Origin: Bacteroidales bacterium
GTDB lineage: Bacteria; Bacteroidota; Bacteroidia; Bacteroidales; JAGOPY01
Assembly (NCBI GenBank): GCA_030638325.1
Contig: DAOWEV010000168.1
Location: 1-20,436, forward strand
Reading direction: 5' to 3'
DNA: 20,436 nucleotides
The translations under genes and the position numbers were made by a program. Shown here in pieces: positions 1-7,184 of this stretch. Position 1 is the stretch's first letter, and every line of letters starts with the position of its first letter. Under the pieces are notes generated by a model. That model was not told where the DNA came from and did no database searches. It saw nothing but the letters and a program-made list of their open reading frames with translations.

Positions 1-5
1 CATTC

Positions 6-353
6 ATGGTTATCGCTGGTTACATAGCCATAACACCGGGTTGTAAAGATATTGCTGAAGACATTATTGATTGCACAATTGAATCGGCTTTCCTTTCTGT
101 GCATTCTGAAATCGATGTATCCAATCAAAAATTAGTTCATTTTGAATTCCGTAATAACAGCAGCGGTGATTTTACACTTGACCCATCCATTCACTGGGAT
201 TTTGGGGATGGGCAAACAACCACTTCCACAAATTTGAAACCTGACCATACTTACGCCAATAGTGGAACATATCATGTTGTTGCATCTTATACACTGCGCA
301 GAGGTAGTGCTAGTTGTACGGGGACAAAGACACATGATGTAAGCGTTCAATAA
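6..353 (+). CDS. Small PKD-domain protein, possibly 5'-truncated by the window edge
   Basis: Residues 62-91 carry a PKD-like immunoglobulin fold signature: WDFGDG at 64-69, HTY at 81-83 and GTYHV at 87-91, followed by strands ending in DVSVQ. PKD domains are extracellular beta-sandwich modules common in secreted and gliding-motility proteins of Bacteroidota, where they mediate binding or act as spacers. The first 15 residues are mildly hydrophobic and end in PGC, which could be the tail of a signal peptide; the sequence before that Cys is not a canonical lipobox. The reading frame is open to the left edge, so the true start may lie outside the window, and the ATG at 6 is only the first available one. 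No catalytic domain is visible. The gene ends with TAA, followed by about 110 bp before the probable ppdK promoter. Family assignment is solid; biological role unknown. Confidence 0.7.
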   Translation: MVIAGYIAITPGCKDIAEDIIDCTIESAFLSVHSEIDVSNQKLVHFEFRNNSSGDFTLDPSIHWDFGDGQTTTSTNLKPDHTYANSGTYHVVASYTLRRGSASCTGTKTHDVSVQ

Positions 354-427
354 AGGCTCTTATCCACCAACAACAGAGCAAAGGCCTTCATGAAGCAAGA
401 TAGCAGGCCGGGAATGATAGCGGATGT

Positions 428-444
428 CATCTTTTATAAAGATG
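428..444 (+). terminator. Weak AT-rich hairpin after the PKD gene
   Basis: CATCTTT and AAAGATG form a 7-bp stem around a 3-nt loop. A T-rich run at 459-465 follows after 14 nt, too far for a classical intrinsic terminator. It could end the PKD transcript or be chance in AT-rich DNA. The rest of 354-466 shows nothing recognisable. Confidence 0.25.
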
Positions 445-466
445 TTATTCGTTGCTTGTTTTTTTG

Positions 467-474
467 TACTTTCG
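467..474 (+). promoter_or_regulatory. Possible ppdK -7 promoter element (TACTTTCG)
   Basis: TACTTTCG resembles the Bacteroidota primary-sigma -7 element TAnnTTTG, with one change (C for T at position 7). No convincing TTTG -33 element is seen at the expected distance. If used, transcription would start near 480 and the leader of about 200 nt would contain the whole heptamer array at 512-637. Confidence 0.35.
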
Positions 475-511
475 CGCACTCAATTTTTAACCTCGTTATT
501 CTTTATGGGGA

Positions 512-637
512 GTTGACAGTTGACGGTTGACGGTTGACGGTTGACGGTTGACAGTTGACAGTTGACGGTTGACGGTTGACGGTTGACGGTTGACAGTTGA
601 TAGTTGACGGTTGACGGTTGACAGTTGACGGTTGAAG
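512..637 (+). repeat. Heptamer tandem array, 18 copies of GTTGAC(G/A)
   Basis: Eighteen uninterrupted 7-bp units in perfect register. Most are GTTGACG or GTTGACA, one is GTTGATA and the last is GTTGAAG. The variable seventh base is G in most units and A in units 1, 6, 7, 12, 13 and 16. The array lies between the probable ppdK promoter and its ribosome binding site and ends 31 bp before that site. There are no spacers, so it is not a CRISPR. An open frame through it on the minus strand (503-880) only encodes a periodic seven-residue peptide and is not taken as a gene. Confidence 0.97.
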
Positions 638-668
638 GATAAGAAATAAATTAAAAATTATAATTAAT

Positions 669-675
669 AAAGGAG
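669..675 (+). promoter_or_regulatory. Ribosome binding site of ppdK
   Basis: AAAGGAG lies 7 nt before the ATG at 683. This spacing selects that ATG over the in-frame TTG at 677, which would sit directly against the site. It is the clearest Shine-Dalgarno sequence in the window, where most genes have none. Confidence 0.8.
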
Positions 676-682
676 ATTGATA

Positions 683-3448
683 ATGGCTAAACAAAAACAT
701 GTCTATACTTTTGGTAATAAGCAAGCCGAAGGCAATGCCAAAATGAAGAGTCTGCTGGGCGGGAAGGGAGCTAACCTGGCTGAGATGAACCTCATCGGGG
801 TCCCGGTTCCTGCAGGATTTACGATTACTACTGAAATTTGTAATGAATACAATATTATCGGAAAAGAAAAGACAATTCAAATCATAAAAGAAGAAGTTGA
901 AGCAGGTGTTAACTTTGTTGAAGACATCATGAATGCCCGGTTTGGTGATGATGAAAACCCGCTTCTCTTATCTGTTCGCTCCGGATCAAGGGCCTCCATG
1001 CCCGGCATGATGGATACTGTACTGAACCTGGGAATGAATGACAATACCGTGAAGGCACTGATAAAAAAATCAGGGAATGAAAGGTTTGTCTGGGACTCCT
1101 ACAGAAGGTTTGTACAAATGTTTGGAGATGTTGTACTGGGCATGAAACCTGCTTCTAAAGAAGATATTGATCCGTTCGAAGAGATCATCGAGGAGCTTAA
1201 GGAAGAAAAAAATATCATAGATGATACGGATCTCACAGCAGAGGACCTTAAGGAGCTTGTCACCAGGTTCAAGAAAGCTGTTAAAGATGTTACCGGCCAC
1301 GACTTCCCAACAGACCCATGGGAACAGTTATGGGGATCTGTCATGTCAGTATTTGATAGCTGGATGAATGAAAGAGCTATCTACTACAGGAAGTTGAATA
1401 ACATTCCTTCAACATGGGGGACGGCAGTTAATGTGCAGGCCATGGTGTTTGGCAACATGGGTGAAGATTGTGCCACCGGGGTCGCATTTACCAGGGATGC
1501 TGCCACCGGGGAAGACTTGTTCAATGGGGAATACCTTATCAATGCCCAGGGTGAGGATGTTGTGTCCGGGATACGGACGCCACAGCAGATCACAAAGATC
1601 GGCTCACAGCGCTGGGCAAAAATGGCAAATGTTTCTGAAGAAAAAAGGATCATTCAATTCCCTTCCCTGGAAGAGGCTATGCCTGAATTATACAGGGAAC
1701 TGGATCAGATTCAGCAAGAACTTGAGGACCATTACATCGATATGCAGGACCTGGAGTTTACCATACAGGAAGATAAGCTCTGGCTGCTCCAGACACGTAA
1801 TGGAAAACGCACAGGCGGAGCCATGGTGAAGATTGCCATGGACATGCTTAAGGAAGGTATGATCGATGAAAAAACAGCATTGTTGCGTATGGAGCCCAAC
1901 AAACTGGATGAATTGCTCCACCCGGTTTTTGACATTGCTGCCATCAAAGCTGCGAATACTATAGCCAAGGGGCTGCCAGCCTCTCCGGGTGCTGCTACCG
2001 GGCAAATCGTTTTCTTCGCCGATGAAGCAGAGGAATGGGCTGCAACAGGTAAAGATACCATTCTGGTTCGTATCGAGACCTCCCCTGAAGACCTGAAAGG
2101 AATGAATGTTTCAAAAGGTATCCTGACTGCTCGCGGAGGCATGACATCTCACGCTGCTGTGGTTGCACGTGGTATGGGTAAATGTTGTGTTTCGGGAGCC
2201 AGCAGCATAAGGATCGATTATAAAAAAAGAACTTTGACAGTTGATGGCAATATCTTAAAAGAAGGTGACTGGATCTCTCTGAATGGTACAACCGGAGAAG
2301 TATATGAAGGCAAGATCTCAACCAGTGATGCTGAGCTGAGTGGTGACTTCGGTGACCTGATGAAACTTTCCGATAAGTATGCACGCATGCTTGTACGCAC
2401 CAACGCGGATACTCCCAGAGATTCACAGGTGGCACGCAACTTCGGTGCCCGGGGCATCGGACTGTGTCGTACTGAACATATGTTCTTCGAAGGCGACCGC
2501 ATCATTGCCATGCGTGAAATGATCCTGGCCGATGATGAAGCCGGCCGGAGAAAAGGCCTTGAAAAATTATTACCTATGCAAAGGTCCGACTTTGAAGGTA
2601 TTTTCGAAGCCATGCATGATCTTCCGGTAACCGTTCGATTGCTGGACCCCCCACTCCATGAGTTCGTTCCACATGAAAAGGAAAATCAACAGGAAATGGC
2701 AGATCAGATGGGTGTTAGTTTGGATGAAATCAGGGGAAAAGTAGAAGAATTATCAGAAGTCAACCCCATGCTTGGTCACCGGGGTTGCCGTCTTGGTAAT
2801 ACTTATCCTGAGATCTCAGAGATGCAAGCCAGGGCCATCATCGAAGCCGCCCTGAACCTGAAGAAGAGAGGCATCAACGCCCACCCGGAGATCATGATAC
2901 CACTTACCGGTACGCTCAAAGAGATGGAGATGCAAGAGGACATCGTCAGGAATACCGTCGAAAAAGTGTTTGAAGAACGAAATGAAAGAATGGACTATCT
3001 GGTAGGCACCATGATTGAAGTCCCAAGGGCTGCCCTGACCGCTGATGAAATCGCCAAATCGGCAGAGTTTTTCTCCTTTGGCACCAATGACCTGACACAA
3101 ATGGCTTTCGGTTACTCAAGAGATGACGCTGGTAAATTTCTGAAAGTCTATCTCGATAAAGGCATCCTGAAAATCGATCCATTCCAGGTACTCGATATTG
3201 AAGGTGTAGGCCAACTCATGAAGATAGCTGTTAAGAAAGGCCGCAAGACACGGAAGAATATCAAGATCGGCATCTGCGGTGAACATGGTGGGGATCCCTC
3301 ATCAATTGAATTTGTGAACTCACTTAAATTCGATTATGTAAGCTGTTCACCCTACCGTGTGCCCATCGCCCGCCTGGCCGCTGCGCAGGCTACCATTACA
3401 CTAAAGATGAAGAAGAAGGCAAAGAAAGCGGCTAAGAAATCTAAATAA
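683..3448 (+). CDS. ppdK: Pyruvate, phosphate dikinase (PPDK)
   Basis: Cytoplasmic enzyme interconverting pyruvate + ATP + Pi and PEP + AMP + PPi. All three domains are visible in 921 residues: an N-terminal ATP-grasp domain with GGKGANLAEM at 26-35 and RSGSRASMPGMMDT at 99-112; the swivelling phosphohistidine domain with GGMTSHAAVVARG, giving Thr488 and catalytic His490; and the C-terminal PEP-utilising TIM barrel with GTNDLTQ and GICGEHGGDPSSIEF, where Cys865 corresponds to the catalytic Cys. The TSH triplet is the form found in PPDK; the Thr two residues before His is the phosphorylation target of the PPDK regulatory protein, and such a protein is encoded at 8538-9365. The protein is somewhat longer than the 874-residue Clostridium symbiosum enzyme and ends in a lysine-rich tail (about 9 Lys in the last 15 residues). 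The start at 683 is set by the ribosome binding site. Confidence 0.97.
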   Translation: MAKQKHVYTFGNKQAEGNAKMKSLLGGKGANLAEMNLIGVPVPAGFTITTEICNEYNIIGKEKTIQIIKEEVEAGVNFVEDIMNARFGDDENPLLLSVRSGSRASMPGMMDTVLNLGMNDNTVKALIKKSGNERFVWDSYRRFVQMFGDVVLGMKPASKEDIDPFEEIIEELKEEKNIIDDTDLTAEDLKELVTRFKKAVKDVTGHDFPTDPWEQLWGSVMSVFDSWMNERAIYYRKLNNIPSTWGTAVNVQAMVFGNMGEDCATGVAFTRDAATGEDLFNGEYLINAQGEDVVSGIRTPQQITKIGSQRWAKMANVSEEKRIIQFPSLEEAMPELYRELDQIQQELEDHYIDMQDLEFTIQEDKLWLLQTRNGKRTGGAMVKIAMDMLKEGMIDEKTALLRMEPNKLDELLHPVFDIAAIKAANTIAKGLPASPGAATGQIVFFADEAEEWAATGKDTILVRIETSPEDLKGMNVSKGILTARGGMTSHAAVVARGMGKCCVSGASSIRIDYKKRTLTVDGNILKEGDWISLNGTTGEVYEGKISTSDAELSGDFGDLMKLSDKYARMLVRTNADTPRDSQVARNFGARGIGLCRTEHMFFEGDRIIAMREMILADDEAGRRKGLEKLLPMQRSDFEGIFEAMHDLPVTVRLLDPPLHEFVPHEKENQQEMADQMGVSLDEIRGKVEELSEVNPMLGHRGCRLGNTYPEISEMQARAIIEAALNLKKRGINAHPEIMIPLTGTLKEMEMQEDIVRNTVEKVFEERNERMDYLVGTMIEVPRAALTADEIAKSAEFFSFGTNDLTQMAFGYSRDDAGKFLKVYLDKGILKIDPFQVLDIEGVGQLMKIAVKKGRKTRKNIKIGICGEHGGDPSSIEFVNSLKFDYVSCSPYRVPIARLAAAQATITLKMKKKAKKAAKKSK

Positions 3449-3457
3449 ATTACGACT

Positions 3458-3649
3458 GTAAGACGGTAGGACGGTAAGACGGTAGGACGGTAGGACGATA
3501 GGACGGTAAGACGGTAGGACGGTAAGACGGTAAGACGGTAAGACGGTAGGACGGTAGGACGGTAAGACGGTAGGACGGTAAGACTGTAGGACTATAAGAC
3601 TATAAGATTGTAGGACTTTAAGACTGTAGGACTGTAGGATTGTAAGCCT
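3458..3649 (+). repeat. Octamer tandem array, 24 units of GTA(A/G)GAC(G/T), decaying rightwards
   Basis: Twenty-four contiguous 8-bp units begin 9 bp after the ppdK stop codon. Units 1-15 are GTAAGACG or GTAGGACG with one ATAGGACG. From unit 16 on, the last base becomes T (GTAAGACT, GTAGGACT), and the final units drift further (ATAAGATT, TTAAGACT, GTAAGCCT). The register is kept throughout, with no insertion or deletion. It fills most of the gap between the convergent ppdK and GH109 genes. Confidence 0.97.
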
Positions 3650-3658
3650 CTAATTCAA

Positions 3659-3698
3659 AATAAACGAATAAACAAATAAACGAATAAACGAATAAACA
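3659..3698 (+). repeat. Octamer tandem array, 5 copies of AATAAAC(G/A)
   Basis: Five contiguous 8-bp units (AATAAACG, AATAAACA, AATAAACG, AATAAACG, AATAAACA) start 9 bp after the end of the preceding array. They are unrelated in sequence to it but have the same period. An A-rich run follows. Confidence 0.9.
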
Positions 3699-3737
3699 AT
3701 TAAAAAAAAAATCATAACCCGTAACCCATAACATACT

Positions 3738-3765
3738 ATTCACCACTCACAACTCACGATTCACC
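3738..3765 (+). repeat. Short degenerate heptamer array overlapping the GH109 stop codon
   Basis: Four 7-bp units read ATTCACC, ACTCACA, ACTCACG, ATTCACC. The TGA stop of the minus-strand GH109 gene (3761-3763) lies inside the fourth unit, so the array abuts and slightly enters the coding region. With only four imperfect units this is weaker than the other arrays. Confidence 0.6.
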
Positions 3766-5161
3766 TCTTAAATACCTGCAATTCTCTCGGCTCCTGCCAT
3801 TTGCCTCTGCTAAAGTCGGGAAATTTCACAGGCGTACCTTCCAGTTCAACGGAGATCTCTGAAAGTGGAGTGATCACACTCCAGGCGGCTGCATCATAGA
3901 CATCCTGATCCAGGGGCAGGCCTTTGTTAAGATTATCTATTATCCTGTAAACCAGTACAAAGTCCATACCACCATGGCCTCCGTGCTTTTCGATCTCTAC
4001 TCTCATATTCTTCCAGATGGGATGCTCGTATTTTTCACGGTACTCCCGGTAGACTTCTTCCTCCACCCAGCCATGGCCATATTCATTAACTGCCAGCCGG
4101 CTGGGATAACCCTCATGGTATCCCATAGTTCCTGCAATAGCATTGATTCGGTTGTAAGGGCGGGGAGTCGCCACATCATGTTTCAGGGTTATCATGCGTC
4201 CCTGGGAAGTCTTGATCAGGCTGGTGTTCAAATCTCCATGCTTAAAATCGGTGCGGTTATAGAATTCGTTTTCCGGATCTACGGTTTTAGCGTATTCAGT
4301 CAGGGAAGCCTGCAGGGAGCTCATGGATGTCAGGTATTCGAAATGATCACCCCGCTGAATGTCCATATACCAGGCTACCGGCCCTAATCCATGTGTCGGG
4401 TAAAGGTTTCCATCATGTTTGACATGATGCCTGATACGCCATTTATGGTAGTAGCTGTCGCCGAATAACATCCACAGCAGGTTGTGGATATAGGCTGCTT
4501 CGGCATAAGTGATAGTGCCGAACACACCTTTCTTAACCATATTCAACACCCAGAGTTCTTCTGATCCGTAACAGACATTTTCCATCATCATACAATGGCG
4601 CTGTGTTTCTTCGGAGGTGTTCACAAGTTGCCAGCATTCTTCCACCGTAATGGCGGCCGGCACTTCCACCGCCACATGTTTGCCTTGCTGCATGGCGTAA
4701 ACACACATAGGTGTATGCAGTTTCCAGTTAGTCATTATCAGCACCAGGTCAATATCATCCCGTTGTACCATTTCTTTCCAGGCATCTTCAGTCCCGGAAT
4801 ATACTGCCGGGTTTTGTCCGTTTTCCTTCAGGTAAGAAAGTGCCTCTTCCACTTGTTTTTGCCGGATGTCGCAAATGGCTGTGATCGTGGCTTTATCCGG
4901 AAAGAGCGCCTGAACATGATAGATCATTCCGGAGCCCCTGTTCCCCAGGCCTATTACCCCGACTTTCACCTGGTCAATAGGAGGAGCGGCCATTCCCATA
5001 ACGGATTTTCCTGTGCCGGGAACATTCAGGCTTATCTTTTCAAGTATGGCATCAATATCTGTTTTACCTGATCGCGTACAGGCCAGGCCGGGCAACCCGA
5101 TGAGTGCTCCTGCCAGTGCAGATATTTTTAAAAACGACCGTCGGTCCAATTCGTTACTCAT
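3761..5161 (-). CDS. GH109-type Gfo/Idh/MocA family glycosidase with Tat signal
   Basis: Probable exported NAD-dependent glycosidase of family GH109, whose founding member is an alpha-N-acetylgalactosaminidase. GH109 enzymes use a tightly bound NAD+ and an oxidation-elimination-reduction mechanism. The 466 residues open with a twin-arginine motif (RRSFLK at 7-12) and a hydrophobic stretch to Cys28; GLAC before that Cys is close to, but not, a standard lipobox. The Rossmann fold follows with GLGNRG at 71-76, EVPAA at 166-170, the family stretch MMMENVCYG at 191-199, and the GH109 hallmark YPTHGLGPV with His257. Length fits the family. The gene stands alone between convergent ppdK and divergent pckA; no sugar transporter or sulfatase is near, so the substrate cannot be read from context. 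Other activities within GH109-like sequences are possible. Confidence 0.88.
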   Translation of the reverse strand: MSNELDRRSFLKISALAGALIGLPGLACTRSGKTDIDAILEKISLNVPGTGKSVMGMAAPPIDQVKVGVIGLGNRGSGMIYHVQALFPDKATITAICDIRQKQVEEALSYLKENGQNPAVYSGTEDAWKEMVQRDDIDLVLIMTNWKLHTPMCVYAMQQGKHVAVEVPAAITVEECWQLVNTSEETQRHCMMMENVCYGSEELWVLNMVKKGVFGTITYAEAAYIHNLLWMLFGDSYYHKWRIRHHVKHDGNLYPTHGLGPVAWYMDIQRGDHFEYLTSMSSLQASLTEYAKTVDPENEFYNRTDFKHGDLNTSLIKTSQGRMITLKHDVATPRPYNRINAIAGTMGYHEGYPSRLAVNEYGHGWVEEEVYREYREKYEHPIWKNMRVEIEKHGGHGGMDFVLVYRIIDNLNKGLPLDQDVYDAAAWSVITPLSEISVELEGTPVKFPDFSRGKWQEPRELQVFKR

Positions 5162-5200
5162 AATTTACTGTTTAATTTACCGGTTTAAAAAATGGTGCAA

Positions 5201-5337
5201 GGGGGATAGAGGTATGTTGGTATAAGGGAAATAAAGGTATAAGGGGAGCAGTTCCCTTATTTCCCCTATTTCCCTATTTCCCCTATTTCCCTTATTTCCC
5301 TTATTTCCCCTATTTCCCCTATTTCCCCTATTTCCCA
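5201..5337 (+). repeat. Composite G-rich/C-rich array, copy 1 (TATTTCCCC x9 plus a GGTATAAGG arm)
   Basis: A short purine arm (5201-5247) with GGTATAAGG-like units is followed, after GCAG, by about nine units of TATTTCCC(C/T) at 5258-5337, mostly 9 bp with one of 8 bp. The two arms are partly complementary around GCAG, so a long imperfect hairpin is possible. On the minus strand the C-rich part reads as GGGG runs with AAATA loops, fitting the G3+N1-7 G-quadruplex pattern. An inverted copy with the same layout is at 8315-8450. The minus-strand open frame through it (5177-5362) encodes a repetitive GNRGNKG peptide and is judged not to be a gene. Confidence 0.93.
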
Positions 5338-5342
5338 TTTTT

Positions 5343-5374
5343 CCATCCTTCCATCCTTCCATCCTTCCATCATT
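5343..5374 (+). repeat. Octamer tandem array, 4 copies of CCATCCTT
   Basis: Three exact CCATCCTT units and one CCATCATT directly follow the nonamer array, with a clear change of unit sequence and period at the junction. About 58 bp of AT-rich DNA separate it from the pckA -7 element. Confidence 0.9.
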
Positions 5375-5432
5375 TTGAATGGTATAAAGCTAAGACATTT
5401 ATAATAATATATACGTAAATAGAAGTTTTTAG

Positions 5433-5440
5433 TATTTTTG
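5433..5440 (+). promoter_or_regulatory. pckA -7 promoter element (TATTTTTG)
   Basis: TATTTTTG matches the Bacteroidota consensus TAnnTTTG exactly and ends 36 bp before the pckA ATG at 5477, in AT-rich DNA. No TTTG -33 element is apparent at the usual 19-21 bp. It overlaps the upstream in-frame TTG at 5438, which argues against that codon as a translation start. Confidence 0.55.
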
Positions 5441-5476
5441 TCACCTCAAAAATCTACTAATTCAAAATCATTCGTT

Positions 5477-7120
5477 ATGGGAGTCAATCTTGAAAAAATT
5501 AAAAATGACCTGAAGAGTTACGGCATTAAAGATATAAAAAAAGTATTTCATAATCTTTCTTATGATGAATTATTTGAGCATGAGACAGACCCTTCACTTG
5601 AAGGATATGAAAAGGGATTTGTTACCGATACCGGGGCGGTCACAGTAGATACCGGCATCTTTACCGGACGGTCGCCTAAAGACAAGTTCATCGTTGACGA
5701 AGAAACTTCAAGAGATAATATTTGGTGGAAAAACCCGGAAAGAAAAGCCTCTGACAACAAGCCCGTTACCGAAGAAGTCTGGAAGCACCTTTATAAGATC
5801 AGCGCCAAACAACTCTCAGGTAATAATTTATACGTTCAGGATGGTTATGCAGGAGCCAATGATAACACCCGCCTGCGCATCAGGATAGTGACTGAGATAG
5901 CCTGGATGGCACATTTTGTCAAGAACATGTTCATCCGGCCGACAGCGGAAGAACTGGAATCATTTGAACCTGATTTTGTGATGCTGAATGCCTGTAAAAC
6001 CACTAACCCTGACTGGGAAACGCACAATATGCACAGTGATGTTTATGCTGTATTCAACCTCAAGGAGCAACGTGCTGTTGTAGGTGGCTCCTGGTATGGC
6101 GGGGAGATCAAGAAAGGATTCTTCTCCATCATGAATTATTACCTCCCCCTCAAACAGGTCGCTGCCATGCACTGCTCTGCAAACCAGGGTGAAGATGCGG
6201 ATACTGCCATCTTTTTTGGCTTGTCAGGAACTGGAAAAACCACTCTTTCAGCAGATCCGAAGAGAGCTTTGATAGGCGATGATGAACACGGCTGGGATGA
6301 CGACGGTATTTTTAACTTCGAGGGCGGCTGCTATGCAAAATGCATTCATCTTAGTGAGGAAAAAGAGCCGGATATTTACCACGCCATCAAACGGAATGCT
6401 TTGCTGGAAAATCTGGTATATGATAAAGATACCGGAAAGATTGATTTTGAAGATGGCTCAAAAACAGAGAATACGAGGGTCAGTTATCCGATCTATCACA
6501 TAGATAATATCGTGAAGCCGGTATCCAGGGGTGGACATCCGAAGAAAGTGATCTTCCTCACGGCAGATGCTTTCGGGATTCTTCCTCCGGTAGCCAAGCT
6601 GACTGAAGATCAGACAAAATATCACTTCCTGAGTGGATATACAGCGAAACTGGCCGGTACGGAGAGGGGGGTCAAAGAACCTCAGCCTTCCTTCTCGGCA
6701 TGCTTCGGGGCTGCTTTTTTGTTGCTACACCCAACGAAATATGCAGAAGAGATGATCCGTAAAATGGAAGAGCACGGTTCAACGGCCTACCTGGTGAATA
6801 CCGGCTGGGTTGGTGGTCCTTACGGAGTTGGAGAAAGAATGGACCTGCCTTCCACCCGTAAGATCATCGATGCCATCCTTGAAGGCACCCTCGACGATGC
6901 GGAATACGAAACGCTACCGTACTTTAATCTGGCCATCCCAAAAGCTGTGCCTGGTGTCGACAGCAAAGTACTGAACCCCAGGAACAGTTGGGAGAATCCG
7001 GAAGAATGGGATGAAGCTGCAAAAAAACTCTCGAAAAAATTCATCGATAATTTCGTTGCCTTTACCGATAATGAAGAAGGAAAGCGCCTGGTTGCGGCAG
7101 GGCCCGTAATTATTGATTAA
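5477..7120 (+). CDS. pckA: ATP-dependent phosphoenolpyruvate carboxykinase
   Basis: Cytoplasmic enzyme interconverting oxaloacetate + ATP and PEP + ADP + CO2; in many anaerobic Bacteroidota it works in the carboxylating direction during succinate or propionate formation. The 547 residues are close to the 540 of E. coli. Visible motifs are GIFTGRSPKDK near the N terminus, the P-loop GLSGTGKTTLSAD with Gly248 to Thr256, IGDDEHGWDDDG carrying the metal-binding Asp, and RVSYPIYHIDN. With the ATG at 5477 the P-loop lysine is Lys254, the same number as in the E. coli enzyme, which supports this start over the TTG at 5438. ppdK and the PPDK regulator are nearby on the same strand. The stop codon lies inside the first unit of a 14-bp tandem repeat. 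Confidence 0.97.
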   Translation: MGVNLEKIKNDLKSYGIKDIKKVFHNLSYDELFEHETDPSLEGYEKGFVTDTGAVTVDTGIFTGRSPKDKFIVDEETSRDNIWWKNPERKASDNKPVTEEVWKHLYKISAKQLSGNNLYVQDGYAGANDNTRLRIRIVTEIAWMAHFVKNMFIRPTAEELESFEPDFVMLNACKTTNPDWETHNMHSDVYAVFNLKEQRAVVGGSWYGGEIKKGFFSIMNYYLPLKQVAAMHCSANQGEDADTAIFFGLSGTGKTTLSADPKRALIGDDEHGWDDDGIFNFEGGCYAKCIHLSEEKEPDIYHAIKRNALLENLVYDKDTGKIDFEDGSKTENTRVSYPIYHIDNIVKPVSRGGHPKKVIFLTADAFGILPPVAKLTEDQTKYHFLSGYTAKLAGTERGVKEPQPSFSACFGAAFLLLHPTKYAEEMIRKMEEHGSTAYLVNTGWVGGPYGVGERMDLPSTRKIIDAILEGTLDDAEYETLPYFNLAIPKAVPGVDSKVLNPRNSWENPEEWDEAAKKLSKKFIDNFVAFTDNEEGKRLVAAGPVIID

Positions 7121-7184
7121 CGATTGGAGATTAACGATTGGAGATTAACGATTGGAGATTAACGATTTGAGATTAACGATTTGA
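7115..7184 (+). repeat. 14-bp tandem array, 5 copies of GATTAACGATT(G/T)GA
   Basis: Five contiguous 14-bp units: the first three are identical, and the last two have T for G at position 12. Unit 1 contains the last sense codon and TAA stop of pckA (GAT TAA at 7115-7120), and unit 5 contains the TTG at 7181 that is the likely start of the next gene. The array therefore bridges the two coding regions. The unit may have arisen by tandem duplication of the pckA 3' end. Confidence 0.97.

Noticed and set aside
11..44. Lipoprotein signal ending at Cys13 in the PKD protein
   Set aside because: ITPGC lacks the aliphatic residue at -3, and the true N terminus may lie outside the window, so it cannot be judged.
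512..637. Possible CRISPR array, or a series of TTGACA -35 boxes
   Set aside because: There are no spacers between the units. TTGACA is the E. coli-type -35 element, which the primary sigma factor of Bacteroidota does not favour, and no matching -10 elements lie in the array.
677..679. TTG as ppdK start
   Set aside because: It directly abuts the AAAGGAG site; the ATG at 683 has proper 7-nt spacing and gives the family N terminus.
503..880. Minus-strand open frame through the heptamer array with QPSTVN-type repeats
   Set aside because: The peptide is only the translation of a 7-bp repeat (period 21 nt) and the frame overlaps the start of ppdK in antisense; no family similarity.
5177..5362. 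Minus-strand frame encoding a collagen-like GNRGNKG peptide (a similar frame at 8124-8477, +)
   Set aside because: Both come from the 9-bp composite array; the second also overlaps DUF2891 out of frame. The periodicity explains the peptide without a gene.
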